From the NCBI GenBank assembly GCA_003443635.1, contig CP031964.1, forward strand, positions 2,946,321 to 3,010,320: a DNA stretch of 64,000 nt, in the 5' to 3' direction. Shown in pieces: positions 55,731 through 64,000 of this stretch (positions within the stretch are counted from its first letter, which is position 1; each line of letters opens with the position of its first letter). This DNA is from Flavobacteriaceae bacterium (GTDB lineage: Bacteria; Bacteroidota; Bacteroidia; Flavobacteriales; Flavobacteriaceae). The notes under the pieces are model-generated. The model had not been told where the DNA came from. It saw only the letters and a list, made by a program, of their open reading frames with translations, and made no database searches. The translations under genes and the position numbers were made by a program.

Positions 55731-56831
55731 ATGATTACAAAACCCACATTAATTTTAGATGAAATAAAGTGCAAGCAGAACATTAAAATGATGTCTGATA
55801 AAGCTAAGCGCCATCAAATCGATTTTCGTCCACATTTTAAAACCCATCAATCTTTAGAAATTGGGAGGTGGTTTAAAGCTGAAGGTGTAACAAAAATAAC
55901 AGTATCATCTTTAGATATGGCTCAATATTTTGCTTCAGAATGGGATGACATTACTGTAGCATTTCCTATTAATATTTTAGAGATTGATACTATTAATGTG
56001 TTAGCAAAAAAAATAACGCTTAATATATTAATTGAATCTGAAACTACAGCTAATTTATTAGAACCTCAATTATTATATCCAGTAAACTTCTTTATAAAAA
56101 TAAACGTTGGCAACAATAGAGCTGGTCTAGATCCTTCTAACACAGAAAGTATTGAATCTATTTTAAGCATCACTAAATCTAGCAGAAAGCTTAATTTTAA
56201 AGGTTTTTTAGGGCATGCAGGGCAAACTTATAAATGCCGCAACAAAACAGATATTTTAAATGAACACGAGAAATGCAAATCTATTTTAATAAGTTTAAAA
56301 ACTAAGTTTGAATCTAGGTATCCTGATTTAAAATTATCTTTAGGAGACACACCTAGTTGTAGTTTATCTGAAGATTTTAAAGAGGTTGATGAATTACGTC
56401 CTGGAAATTTTGTTTTTTATGATCTCACTCAAAATTTAATAAGCTCTTGCAATGCACAACAAATTGCAGTAGCAATGGCTTGCCCTATTGTTGCCATTCA
56501 TCCAGAAAAAAATGAAGTTATACTCTATGGGGGTGGCATCCATTTATCCAAAGATCGAATGACAGATAAAAACGGGGTTACAATCTTTGGTAAAATCATT
56601 GCAAAAACTAAAAACGGATGGGGAGATATATTACCCGAAGTATATGTGAAAAAATTATCTCAGGAACATGGAGTTGTTAGTGTTCCTAAAAGCTTAATGT
56701 CTAATTTTAAGATTGGTGATTACGCATTGGTGCTTCCAATACATTCTTGTATGTCTGCCAATTTAATGAAACACTATATTACAACAACAGGTAAGCAAAT
56801 TAAAATGCATAATATCCATTTACAAGATTAG
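55731..56831 (+). CDS. D-threonine aldolase/D-serine dehydratase-like PLP enzyme
   Basis: A fold-type III PLP protein (alanine racemase-like barrel). PLP lysine is K37 in FRPHFKTHQS; the sheet segment NVGNNRAGLD and GHAGQTYKC follow. The C-terminal motif PIHSC (H338 and C340) is the divalent-metal site of D-threonine aldolase and D-serine dehydratase. Length is 366. Likely reaction: cleavage or dehydration of a D-beta-hydroxy amino acid. The MFS gene starts one base after its stop, so the two are one transcript. Confidence 0.88.
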   Translation: MITKPTLILDEIKCKQNIKMMSDKAKRHQIDFRPHFKTHQSLEIGRWFKAEGVTKITVSSLDMAQYFASEWDDITVAFPINILEIDTINVLAKKITLNILIESETTANLLEPQLLYPVNFFIKINVGNNRAGLDPSNTESIESILSITKSSRKLNFKGFLGHAGQTYKCRNKTDILNEHEKCKSILISLKTKFESRYPDLKLSLGDTPSCSLSEDFKEVDELRPGNFVFYDLTQNLISSCNAQQIAVAMACPIVAIHPEKNEVILYGGGIHLSKDRMTDKNGVTIFGKIIAKTKNGWGDILPEVYVKKLSQEHGVVSVPKSLMSNFKIGDYALVLPIHSCMSANLMKHYITTTGKQIKMHNIHLQD

Positions 56832-56832
56832 C

Positions 56833-58011
56833 ATGATTGTTATAAAACGCGTTTTACCTATTATCGTAATCTCACAATTTTTCTGTACTTCTTTATGGTT
56901 TGCGGGTAATGCAGTAATGGCAGATCTTATTATAACATTTAATCTTAATAATAATACTCTAGCACATTTAACCTCAGCAGTTCAATTTGGGTTTATTTTC
57001 GGCACACTAATTTTCGCACTTTTTACTATATCTGATCGTTTTTCGCCATCACGCGTGTTCTTTGTATGCGCTATAGCTGGAGCTCTGTTTAATCTTGGTA
57101 CAATTATAAATAGTAACAGCTTAATTACTTTATTAATTTATAGGTTTCTAACAGGTTTTTTCCTCGCAGGTATTTACCCTGTTGGAATGAAAATTGCTGC
57201 TGATTATTACAATAAAGGTCTTGGAAAATCACTTGGCTTTTTAGTAGGAGCTCTAGTATTAGGAACTGCATTTCCACATTTATTAAAAGGATTTACAGAA
57301 GAGCTTCCTTGGAAATTGGTTTTAATTTTCACTTCTAGTATTGCATTTATTGGTGGTTTATTAATGCTTATTTTTGTCCCCAATGGTCCTTATAGGACTT
57401 CCAGTCAAAAGCTCAATTTTAAAGCTTGGTTAAGTGTATTTAAAAGCACAAAATTTAGAGCTGCAGCTTTTGGTTATTTTGGACATATGTGGGAACTCTA
57501 TACATTCTGGGCTTTCGTTCCTATAATTTTGGAAACTTATTTGATAATGTATCCAAATGCCAACCTCAACATTCCTTTATTATCTTTTATGATTATTGGC
57601 GTTGGTAGTATTGCTTGTATTATTGGAGGGTATGTTTCGCAATACTTTGGCGTTAAAAAAATTGCATTTATAGCACTATTTCTATCATGTACATGCTGTT
57701 TAATCTCCCCTTTAATGCTTAGATTAAATTCTAGTGTTATTTTTATATCATTTTTAATGTTTTGGGGGATGGTTGTCATTGCAGATTCGCCATTATTTTC
57801 AACTCTAGTAGCTCAAAATGCAGACTCAAAAACTAAAGGCACTGCTTTAACTATTGTAAATTGTATTGGATTTTCTATTACCATCATTAGCATTCAGTTT
57901 ATAACTAATATAAGTTCTTTTTTAAACCCAAGATATATCTATCTATTTTTAGCAATTGGACCTATTTTAGGATTAATATCATTATTCTCAAAAAGAAACC
58001 TCAGGAATTAA
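56833..58011 (+). CDS. Major facilitator superfamily transporter
   Basis: Twelve hydrophobic segments span 392 residues. Between the second and third lies SDRFSPSRVFF, the loop 2-3 motif of the superfamily, and GFFLAGIYPVGMKIAADYY in segment 4-5 is typical. The predicted substrate is a small solute, maybe the amino or hydroxy acid handled by the preceding enzyme; that is inference from the operon only. Confidence 0.9.
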   Translation: MIVIKRVLPIIVISQFFCTSLWFAGNAVMADLIITFNLNNNTLAHLTSAVQFGFIFGTLIFALFTISDRFSPSRVFFVCAIAGALFNLGTIINSNSLITLLIYRFLTGFFLAGIYPVGMKIAADYYNKGLGKSLGFLVGALVLGTAFPHLLKGFTEELPWKLVLIFTSSIAFIGGLLMLIFVPNGPYRTSSQKLNFKAWLSVFKSTKFRAAAFGYFGHMWELYTFWAFVPIILETYLIMYPNANLNIPLLSFMIIGVGSIACIIGGYVSQYFGVKKIAFIALFLSCTCCLISPLMLRLNSSVIFISFLMFWGMVVIADSPLFSTLVAQNADSKTKGTALTIVNCIGFSITIISIQFITNISSFLNPRYIYLFLAIGPILGLISLFSKRNLRN

Positions 58012-58049
58012 TTTGATTATTTTTATTCAACATCATATATTTAACATCT

Positions 58050-58799
58050 ATGAGATTTACTACTAGATTTTTATATTTAGGATTATTCTTTTTTTTAAGT
58101 AATACGATACTCTCTCAAAACAAATTAGATACTCTGAAAGTACTTTTTGTTGGAAACAGCTATACGTATTATTCAGATTTACCTCAATTAACATCTCTTA
58201 TTTCTAATCATACTAAAGTAAAATTAGTAACTAAAAGTAGTGTTACTGGTGGAGCTAATTTAAATCACCATTGGAATGGAGAGAGAGGGTTAAAAACTAA
58301 GGATATTATTAAAAGTGGCAATTTTGATATTGTGATATTACAAGAACAAAGTTTAGGTACTATTCAAAATGCAAATCGATTTTTAGGTGTTGTAAAAAAG
58401 TTTAGTACATTTATAAGGCAGCATGGCGCAAAACCTTATTTATATACCACCTGGGCAAGAGAAAAAAAACCTCAACAGCAAAAAACTATCACTAGAGTAT
58501 ACAAACAAGCTGCAAGAGACAACAATGCTGGTATTGTTTTAGCTGGTGAAGCCTGGGCTTTAGCTCGAAAACAAAACTCTAATATCGATTTATATATCGA
58601 AGATGGTAGTCACCCATCATCTTTAGGTGCTTTTTTAACAGCATGTCTATTTGTAAACACTATATCTAAAGAATTACCAAACGAGTTACCTAATAAATAT
58701 AACATAACTAACGATTTAGGAGATATTATAGAAGCACGATATTATAACTCATCAGATATTTCTTTTTGTTTAAAGGTAGTTAAAGAAACAGAAAGATAG
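58050..58799 (+). CDS. Secreted SGNH-fold hydrolase (DUF4886-like)
   Basis: A signal peptide (first about 22 residues) precedes an SGNH domain. Block I is VLFVGNSYTYYSDLP with S37, the glycine block is SVTGGANLNHHW (about 64-75), and the catalytic Asp-His pair is in EDGSHPSSLG (D185 and H188). This is the pattern of the DUF4886-type esterases of Bacteroidota. Substrate unknown. It lies 38 bases downstream of the MFS gene and may be co-transcribed. Confidence 0.82.
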   Translation: MRFTTRFLYLGLFFFLSNTILSQNKLDTLKVLFVGNSYTYYSDLPQLTSLISNHTKVKLVTKSSVTGGANLNHHWNGERGLKTKDIIKSGNFDIVILQEQSLGTIQNANRFLGVVKKFSTFIRQHGAKPYLYTTWAREKKPQQQKTITRVYKQAARDNNAGIVLAGEAWALARKQNSNIDLYIEDGSHPSSLGAFLTACLFVNTISKELPNELPNKYNITNDLGDIIEARYYNSSDISFCLKVVKETER

Positions 58800-58890
58800 A
58801 GTTAGGTTAACTTCTATTAATAGACAAATAATTTATAATCTTTATTTTAAAGGTTTTACTATTATATTTAATCTTTTAAAAACAACCATT

Positions 58891-59274
58891 ATGAATAAAT
58901 ATCTAATACTTATATTAAGGCTGGCAGTAGCAGTAATCTTAATTCAAACACTTCGGTTTAAATTTACTGCACATCCCGATAGTGTCTATATTTTTACACA
59001 AGTAGCCCTTGAACCTTATGGAAGAATTGGAATTGGAATTGTAGAATTAATTGCTGGAATATTAATTTTAATTCCAAGAACAGTATGGATTGGTGCTACA
59101 TTAGCAATAGGAGTTTTAGGAGGCGCTATTTTTATGCATCTCACAAAACTTGGTATTGAAACAAATGGAGATAAAGGAGTATTATTTTATACTGCAGTTT
59201 TAACTTTTGTTTTAAGCGCAATTATTTTATGGATATATAGAAAAGATATTCCTTTTATTAATAAGAATAAATAA
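58891..59274 (+). CDS. DoxX-like small membrane protein
   Basis: Four membrane helices fill the 127 residues. The DoxX-like pattern is visible: an N-terminal helix (LILRLAVAVILIQTLRFKFT), GRIGIGIVELIAGILILIPR, a third helix with GVLGGAIFMHLTKLGIE, and a last helix before the C-terminus. Function in this family is mostly unknown. Confidence 0.75.
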   Translation: MNKYLILILRLAVAVILIQTLRFKFTAHPDSVYIFTQVALEPYGRIGIGIVELIAGILILIPRTVWIGATLAIGVLGGAIFMHLTKLGIETNGDKGVLFYTAVLTFVLSAIILWIYRKDIPFINKNK

Positions 59275-59283
59275 CTACCTCAA

Positions 59284-59321
59284 ATAGTATTATGGTTTTA
59301 TAAGTAAAACCGTAATACTAT
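59284..59321 (+). terminator. 17-bp hairpin between the DoxX-like and MBL-fold genes
   Basis: Arms at 59284-59300 and 59305-59321 pair over 17 positions with one G-U pair, around TAAG. The following bases (CTTAGTTAAT) are a poor T-run, so termination is likely but not certain. Confidence 0.5.
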
Positions 59322-59355
59322 CTTAGTTAATATCATTTCATTAAATTGCTTAACT

Positions 59356-60303
59356 ATGAATCAAAAGCAATTGTACATCTATTTTTTAAGCTTATTATTA
59401 ATTGGTTGTATTTCTAAACCAAAAACCAATGCAGAAAATTGGTGTAACCAAACTCTTAGAACTCAGTTTTCAGAATTAAAAGAGATTAAAACTTCAAGTG
59501 ATTGGTTTAAAGTATACGAATTAGAAACCAATACTTATGCTATTGCCGAACCTTATAATTTTCAAGAAGTTATTTCTTATTTAATTATTGGTAATGAAAA
59601 AGCTGTTCTTTTTGATTCAGGAATGGGATTATCTTCTATCGCTAAGGTTGTAAAACAATTGACTGAACTTCCCATTATAGTTATTAATTCTCATACACAT
59701 TACGATCATATAGGTGGTAATCATGAGTTCAAAAATATTCTAGCAATGAATACTGAATTCACTAAAGGGCGTTCTAAAAACGGATTATCACACAATATCG
59801 TAAAACATGAAGTCGCTAGTAATGCTTTTTGTAGCGAAAAACTCCCTGAGTTAGATGTTTTACAATATTATATTAACCCTTTCCCTATTTCGCAATTTAT
59901 TGAAGATGGTTCTATAATCAATTTAGGGAATCGAAGCTTAGAAATAATTGCTGTTCCTGGGCACACAATCGATGCAATTGCATTACTAGATAAAACCAAC
60001 GGATTACTTTGGACTGGTGATACTTTTTATGAAGGCCCTATCTGGTTGTTTGATGAAGGTACGGATTTAAGTGCTTATCAAAAAAGTATTGAAAAGCTTT
60101 CAGCATTAAGTCCTCATTTAAAAAAAGTATTCCCCGCACATAATACACCTGTAGCAAAACCAATACGATTAGTTGAATTAACAACTGCATTTAATCAAGT
60201 TATAACAGGAACTAAAATAGCAATAGAAACTGATAATGACACATATGCTTTATTTGAGTTTGAACATTTCTCATTTATGATACGTCGTAATCTTTTAGAT
60301 TGA
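59356..60303 (+). CDS. MBL-fold metallo-hydrolase lipoprotein
   Basis: The N-terminal lipoprotein signal has lipobox LIGC with C18. The beta-lactamase-superfamily metal motif HTHYDHIGG is at 113-121, with the next ligands in VPGHTIDAIALLD and LLWTGDTFYEGP, and the last histidine in VFPAHNTPV. It resembles periplasmic class B3-like or glyoxalase II-like proteins but no beta-lactamase activity can be claimed. Length is 315. Confidence 0.88.
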   Translation: MNQKQLYIYFLSLLLIGCISKPKTNAENWCNQTLRTQFSELKEIKTSSDWFKVYELETNTYAIAEPYNFQEVISYLIIGNEKAVLFDSGMGLSSIAKVVKQLTELPIIVINSHTHYDHIGGNHEFKNILAMNTEFTKGRSKNGLSHNIVKHEVASNAFCSEKLPELDVLQYYINPFPISQFIEDGSIINLGNRSLEIIAVPGHTIDAIALLDKTNGLLWTGDTFYEGPIWLFDEGTDLSAYQKSIEKLSALSPHLKKVFPAHNTPVAKPIRLVELTTAFNQVITGTKIAIETDNDTYALFEFEHFSFMIRRNLLD

Positions 60304-60386
60304 AGAATATGAATTCAAAAAGATCAAATAGAATTTTTTCTTTCATTCTAAAAAAATTAAAGATAATCACATCTATGCTTTCTAAC

Positions 60387-62930
60387 TTACCCTTCTTTAC
60401 GTAATACTTCTAAAGGTGGGCTATTAAGTACACTTTTACTATTTACTAATCCAATAAATAATACTAATGCTGTAATCCCTGGTAAAAACACTAAAAATGG
60501 AATAAGTGATGGAACAAAACTCACTTCAAATACAAAACTTGCTAGTAGTTGACTACTAATTAAAGACAATAAAATTCCGATACCGCTACCCAGTATTCCT
60601 AAATAAAAATATTCTAAAGCAGTAATTTGTAATATCTGTTTACTTTTAGCGCCAAGTGTTCGCAATAACACGCTTTCCTTTATGCGTTGATATTTACTTG
60701 TACGTACCGATCCTATCAACACAATTATTCCTGTAAGAATACTAAAGAAAGCCATAAAATTAATCACCCAAGAAATTTTATTTAAGATATCTTCAAGAAT
60801 ATTAAGTATCTGTCGTAAATCAATAATAGATACATTTGGAAATTTTTTAACTAGGTCACGTTGTAATTCTGCCGAAACAATCTCATCTGGTGCATACGTT
60901 GTTAGTACATGAAACTGTGGTGCATTTTCTAATACTCCTTTAGGGAATACAACCAGAAAATTCATCTGTGCACGTCCCCAATCGACTGTACGAATGCTTC
61001 CTATAATAGTTTTCATCAAAACGCCCTGTACATTAAATACAATTTCATCTCCTAACTCTACATTCGTGTCTTCTGCCAAGTTATCAGATATTGAAATTTC
61101 AATAGGTGCTCCTGGTTTAATTTCAGGAACCCAACTCCCTTCAGATAACACTTCAGAAGCTGTTAAAGAATCTCTATAAGTACTTCTAAATTCATGATTC
61201 AGTACCCATTCTCGTACCACCGACGTACTATCTTTTCGGATATCATTAGACAATACACCTTTAATACTATGCATTCGCATTGTAACGATCGACAGATTAT
61301 CTATAACAGGTAATCCTTTTGGTGTAATACTATTAGCTACTGCTTCTTTTTGTGCTGTTTGCACATCCATTAAAATAATATTAGGGTCTTTAGTATTACT
61401 TTCTATAGACGTTCTGGACTGCAACATATCCTTTGTAAAATACAAAGTACTAATTAAAAACGTACCTAAGCCAATTGCCAAAATCAAAACCATCGTCTGA
61501 TTGTTTGGCCTAAAGAGATTGAGTAAACTTTGACGTGCTGTAAACCCCCAAGATTTAGGAAAGAATTTTTTAATCGCTTTCATAAACAACGTTGCAACTC
61601 CTGCCAAAACAGAAAAGGTCACTACTACTGTAATCACAAACCCTAAAGCATATATCCCATTTTCTAATAACCAAAATGAAAATAGATAAATGAATAATAA
61701 TACACTCCCAAAGGTTAAAAACCTTGCTCTCCTTGATTTTATTAAGTTCCCTTCTTGGACACGTAACACCTCTAAAGGCGATACATACCAAGTATTTAAC
61801 AAAGGAAGCAAGGCAAACAATACTGACATAAACACACCTAATAAAAGTCCCATGATTATAGGTTGGATGGAAAATGAAATATCGACACTAAAAGGTAAAA
61901 ACTCTTGTATAATTAGTGGGAATGATTGCTGAAGCCCAACACCTATAGCCGTCCCTATCAAACCTCCGATCAAGCCCATTCCAGCAATTTGTATCAGGTA
62001 AATTAAAAAAGTTTGCTTTCGGGTAGCTCCCATACATTTAAGTACAGCTACAGCACGTAACTTTTCTTTAATATAAATGTGCACAGAGCTTGCAATACCT
62101 ACACAACCTAATAAGAGTGCGATAAATGCTACTAAGTTTAAAAATTTACTCACATTGCTATAACTGCGCCCTAAGCGCTGACTCGTTACTTTATGTGTAT
62201 CTAAATCTGCATTTTCAGCATCCAAAATTGGATCTAAATTTTTATTTAGTGCATCGAGATCCATAGTTTCTGGAGCTACAAAAAAATACTGGTACTCTTT
62301 ACGGCTTCCCACTTGTAACAATTCTGTTTTTTCAATAAAACGAAACGGAATTAAGACTGGTGGAGCTACTGAAGTAGAAATTGCTGAACTTCCAGGAACA
62401 GATTTTAATGCACCTATAATTGGTAAAGTCAGTTGTCCTATTTTAATAGAATCTCCAGGTTCTAACTCATATTGTAACATCATCGTAGCATCCACCAAAG
62501 CTCCTCCTTTTTCTTGATATTCTGCTGCTGCTGAAATTGGCTCTGTTTCTAAAGTACCATAAAATGGAAAGCCTCCTTCCATTCCTCGAACACGTACTAA
62601 TTTAGCACCATCGTTTTTAGGAAAAGCTGCCATTGACGCAAAATTAACTTCAGAAGCATCAGCGCCACCAAGAGAATCTATTATCTCCTGCACACGCTCA
62701 TTAGGCAATTGTCTGCTGTCAATAATAAAATCGGCTCCCATCAAGGCTTTAGATTGTTGCCCTATATTTTCTTTTAAATTCTCACTAAATGATTGGATGG
62801 AAACTACTGCTGCAATTCCAAGAATAATAGAAGCCATAAAAAGTAACAGACGTGCTGTACTTGCTTTACCATCTCGCCATGCCATTTTAAATAGCCACTT
62901 AGTCCCTGCTTTTGAAGTATATTTGCTCAA
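60387..62930 (-). CDS. FtsX-like ABC transporter permease (YbbP type)
   Basis: An 847-residue permease with two FtsX-like modules. The N-terminal helix (about 26-44) starts a large periplasmic domain; membrane helices cluster near 265-385, 405-455 and 470-500, then a second periplasmic domain (about 505-715), and the last three helices lie at about 718-840. GCVGIASSVHIYIKEKLRAV and LRTLGAKSKQILQITALE are the two FtsX-type regions. It overlaps the ATPase gene by 4 bases. The family includes E. coli YbbP. Confidence 0.88.
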   Translation of the reverse strand: MSKYTSKAGTKWLFKMAWRDGKASTARLLLFMASIILGIAAVVSIQSFSENLKENIGQQSKALMGADFIIDSRQLPNERVQEIIDSLGGADASEVNFASMAAFPKNDGAKLVRVRGMEGGFPFYGTLETEPISAAAEYQEKGGALVDATMMLQYELEPGDSIKIGQLTLPIIGALKSVPGSSAISTSVAPPVLIPFRFIEKTELLQVGSRKEYQYFFVAPETMDLDALNKNLDPILDAENADLDTHKVTSQRLGRSYSNVSKFLNLVAFIALLLGCVGIASSVHIYIKEKLRAVAVLKCMGATRKQTFLIYLIQIAGMGLIGGLIGTAIGVGLQQSFPLIIQEFLPFSVDISFSIQPIIMGLLLGVFMSVLFALLPLLNTWYVSPLEVLRVQEGNLIKSRRARFLTFGSVLLFIYLFSFWLLENGIYALGFVITVVVTFSVLAGVATLFMKAIKKFFPKSWGFTARQSLLNLFRPNNQTMVLILAIGLGTFLISTLYFTKDMLQSRTSIESNTKDPNIILMDVQTAQKEAVANSITPKGLPVIDNLSIVTMRMHSIKGVLSNDIRKDSTSVVREWVLNHEFRSTYRDSLTASEVLSEGSWVPEIKPGAPIEISISDNLAEDTNVELGDEIVFNVQGVLMKTIIGSIRTVDWGRAQMNFLVVFPKGVLENAPQFHVLTTYAPDEIVSAELQRDLVKKFPNVSIIDLRQILNILEDILNKISWVINFMAFFSILTGIIVLIGSVRTSKYQRIKESVLLRTLGAKSKQILQITALEYFYLGILGSGIGILLSLISSQLLASFVFEVSFVPSLIPFLVFLPGITALVLFIGLVNSKSVLNSPPLEVLRKEG

Positions 62931-63616
62931 GATAATACAGTGCGTTCGTTAGTCAATATTTTTCCACCTTTTAAGCGAAGAATCTGCTGTGTTCTATTAG
63001 CTAAATCCAAATCGTGAGTGACGATTACTAAAGTTGTACCTGCTTCACGATTTAACTCAAAAAGTAACTGTATTACTTTTTCTCCTGTTTCTTCATCTAA
63101 ATTCCCTGTAGGTTCATCAGCAAACAATATAGATGGTTGATTAGAAAACGCTCTTGCTAAAGCCACACGCTGTTGCTCTCCTCCCGAAAGTTGTGATGGG
63201 TAATGATGAAAGCGATCTGCCAAGCCAACCTTATCTAACAAATCCATCGCTATTTTAGAAGCATTTTTTGCGCCCTGTAATTCTAAAGGTACACTTACGT
63301 TTTCTAAAGCACTAAGTGTTGGTAATAATTGGAAGTTTTGAAAAATAAAACCAACTTCTTTATTACGCATTAAAGCGCGTTGATCTTCATTCATATCTTG
63401 TAGAGGCATTCCGCATAATTCAATAAGTCCAGAATTGGGTCTATCTAAACCCGCACAAAGCCCTAATAAGGTTGTTTTTCCACTTCCAGAAGGACCAACT
63501 ATAGAGAAAGTTTCTCCTTTTTCAATTTCGAAAGAAATATCATTTAATACTGTTAATTTTTTAGAACCACTAGTATATGTTTTCTCTAGGTTATGAATCT
63601 TTAATATCTTTGACAT
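62927..63616 (-). CDS. ABC transporter ATPase (LolD/YbbA type)
   Basis: Walker A GPSGSGKTTLLGL, Q-loop FIFQNFQLLPTLSALENV, signature LSGGEQQRVALARAF, Walker B ILFADEPTGNLDE and switch VIVTHDLDLANRT are all present. I chose the ATG at 63616 (229 residues, MSKILKIHNLEKTY). The longer frame from 63673 adds 19 residues without family similarity. The gene pair is divergent from a TesA-like gene, the same order as ybbA-ybbP/tesA in E. coli. Confidence 0.92.
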   Translation of the reverse strand: MSKILKIHNLEKTYTSGSKKLTVLNDISFEIEKGETFSIVGPSGSGKTTLLGLCAGLDRPNSGLIELCGMPLQDMNEDQRALMRNKEVGFIFQNFQLLPTLSALENVSVPLELQGAKNASKIAMDLLDKVGLADRFHHYPSQLSGGEQQRVALARAFSNQPSILFADEPTGNLDEETGEKVIQLLFELNREAGTTLVIVTHDLDLANRTQQILRLKGGKILTNERTVLS

Positions 63617-63688
63617 AGTAATCATTTTGAACTCGCATTCAGTAATCTGAGCAAAGTAAAGAAATGATTTCAATTTTTACCTCTTAAT

Positions 63689-64000
63689 ATGACTCACACA
63701 CTCTTAAAGTTTCGTTATTTTTTAGTTTTCATTCTATTTATCTCTTGTGGTGGTAATCCTTCTGAATCAAAAGAAGGTCAAATTGAAGATATTTCTGAAA
63801 CAGAAAACAAAACAACTAACAAAACGATTTTGTTTTTTGGAGATAGTTTAACTGCTGGATATGGATTGGATGATGTAAATGACGCTTTCCCTGCATTAAT
63901 ACAAACCACTATAGATTCATTACAATTAAATTATACAGTGATTAATTCAGGATTGAGTGGTGAAACAACTTCTGGCGGAAGAAATCGTTTGAACTGGGTA
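63689..64000 (+). CDS. TesA-like SGNH esterase lipoprotein, N-terminal part (3' end outside window)
   Basis: The ATG at 63689 opens a reading frame to the window edge (104 codons visible). A lipoprotein signal with ISC (cysteine near residue 20) is followed by a polar linker. SGNH block I is ILFFGDSLTAGYGLDD and block II begins INSGLSGETTSGG, both close to E. coli TesA (arylesterase/thioesterase/lysophospholipase). The TesA group is usually about 200 residues. It is divergent from the YbbA-type ATPase gene. Confidence 0.9.
   Translation, partial: MTHTLLKFRYFLVFILFISCGGNPSESKEGQIEDISETENKTTNKTILFFGDSLTAGYGLDDVNDAFPALIQTTIDSLQLNYTVINSGLSGETTSGGRNRLNWV

Noticed and set aside
55688-55783. Upstream start of the SprT-like gene
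   Set aside because: The extension reads through the divergent promoter and the start of the PLP enzyme gene.
59356-60303. MBL-fold lipoprotein as a beta-lactamase effector of the BlaI/M56 system
   Set aside because: No TACTA-N6-TAGTA site lies upstream and it is 54 kb away; the fold alone does not indicate beta-lactamase activity.

Overview
The window is AT-rich chromosomal DNA from a member of the Bacteroidota, most probably a Flavobacteriaceae species. Evidence: an RpoD of 287 residues without region 1.1; promoter -7 boxes of the TAnnTTTG type with few Shine-Dalgarno sequences; a lipoprotein TamL; a PorT-type type IX secretion barrel next to menG; M56 sensors with plug-like C-termini; an FtsI with one PASTA domain; and a long acidic FtsZ linker. 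I see no phage, insertion sequence, CRISPR array, rRNA or replication origin. Most of the window is core genome.

Layout. 1-812: end of ilvE. 1018-6520: an accessory block with a protein I do not recognise, an ankyrin/PD40 protein, a TonB-domain lipoprotein, a BlaI/M56 repressor-sensor pair and a divergent TonB-domain/TPR secreted protein. 6533-9605: rsmG, a fatty acid desaturase and a class I aminotransferase. 9712-13405: two small C-terminally anchored membrane proteins and the trkA-trkH potassium uptake operon. 13525-18412: menG, porT, a TrmH-type RNA methyltransferase and tamL. 18524-23475: fructose-bisphosphate aldolase, accD, rpsO and pnp. 23549-31029: an LA_2272-repeat protein, an HTH regulator, rpoD, rpe, an MtfA-like peptidase and an M16 peptidase. 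31342-47445: tRNA-Arg(UCG), a YqeY protein and the whole dcw cluster on the minus strand (mraZ, rsmH, ftsL, ftsI, murE, mraY, murD, ftsW, murG, murC, ftsQ, ftsA, ftsZ). 47798-55687: an alpha/beta hydrolase, engB, a PafA-like phosphatase, an MlaEF-type ABC transporter, a DUF389 protein, mannose-1-phosphate guanylyltransferase and a SprT-like protein. 55731-60303: a D-threonine-aldolase-like enzyme with an MFS transporter, an SGNH hydrolase, a DoxX-like protein and an MBL-fold lipoprotein. 60387-64000: a YbbP/YbbA-type ABC system divergent from a TesA-like lipoprotein that runs off the end.

The most interesting signal is regulatory. Two promoter regions, at 3647-3710 and 5391-5459, each carry two copies of the 16-bp site TACTA-N6-TAGTA, with starts exactly 20 bp apart in both. 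They lie over the promoters of the BlaI/M56 operon, the divergent TonB-domain gene and the TonB-lipoprotein/ankyrin operon. This points to a small BlaI-controlled regulon of envelope proteins with no beta-lactamase in it. Other points worth a look: a tRNA-Arg whose conserved G19-C56 tertiary pair is replaced by A19-U56, a triple MraZ-box operator upstream of mraZ, and an AccD that has lost all four zinc-ribbon cysteines.
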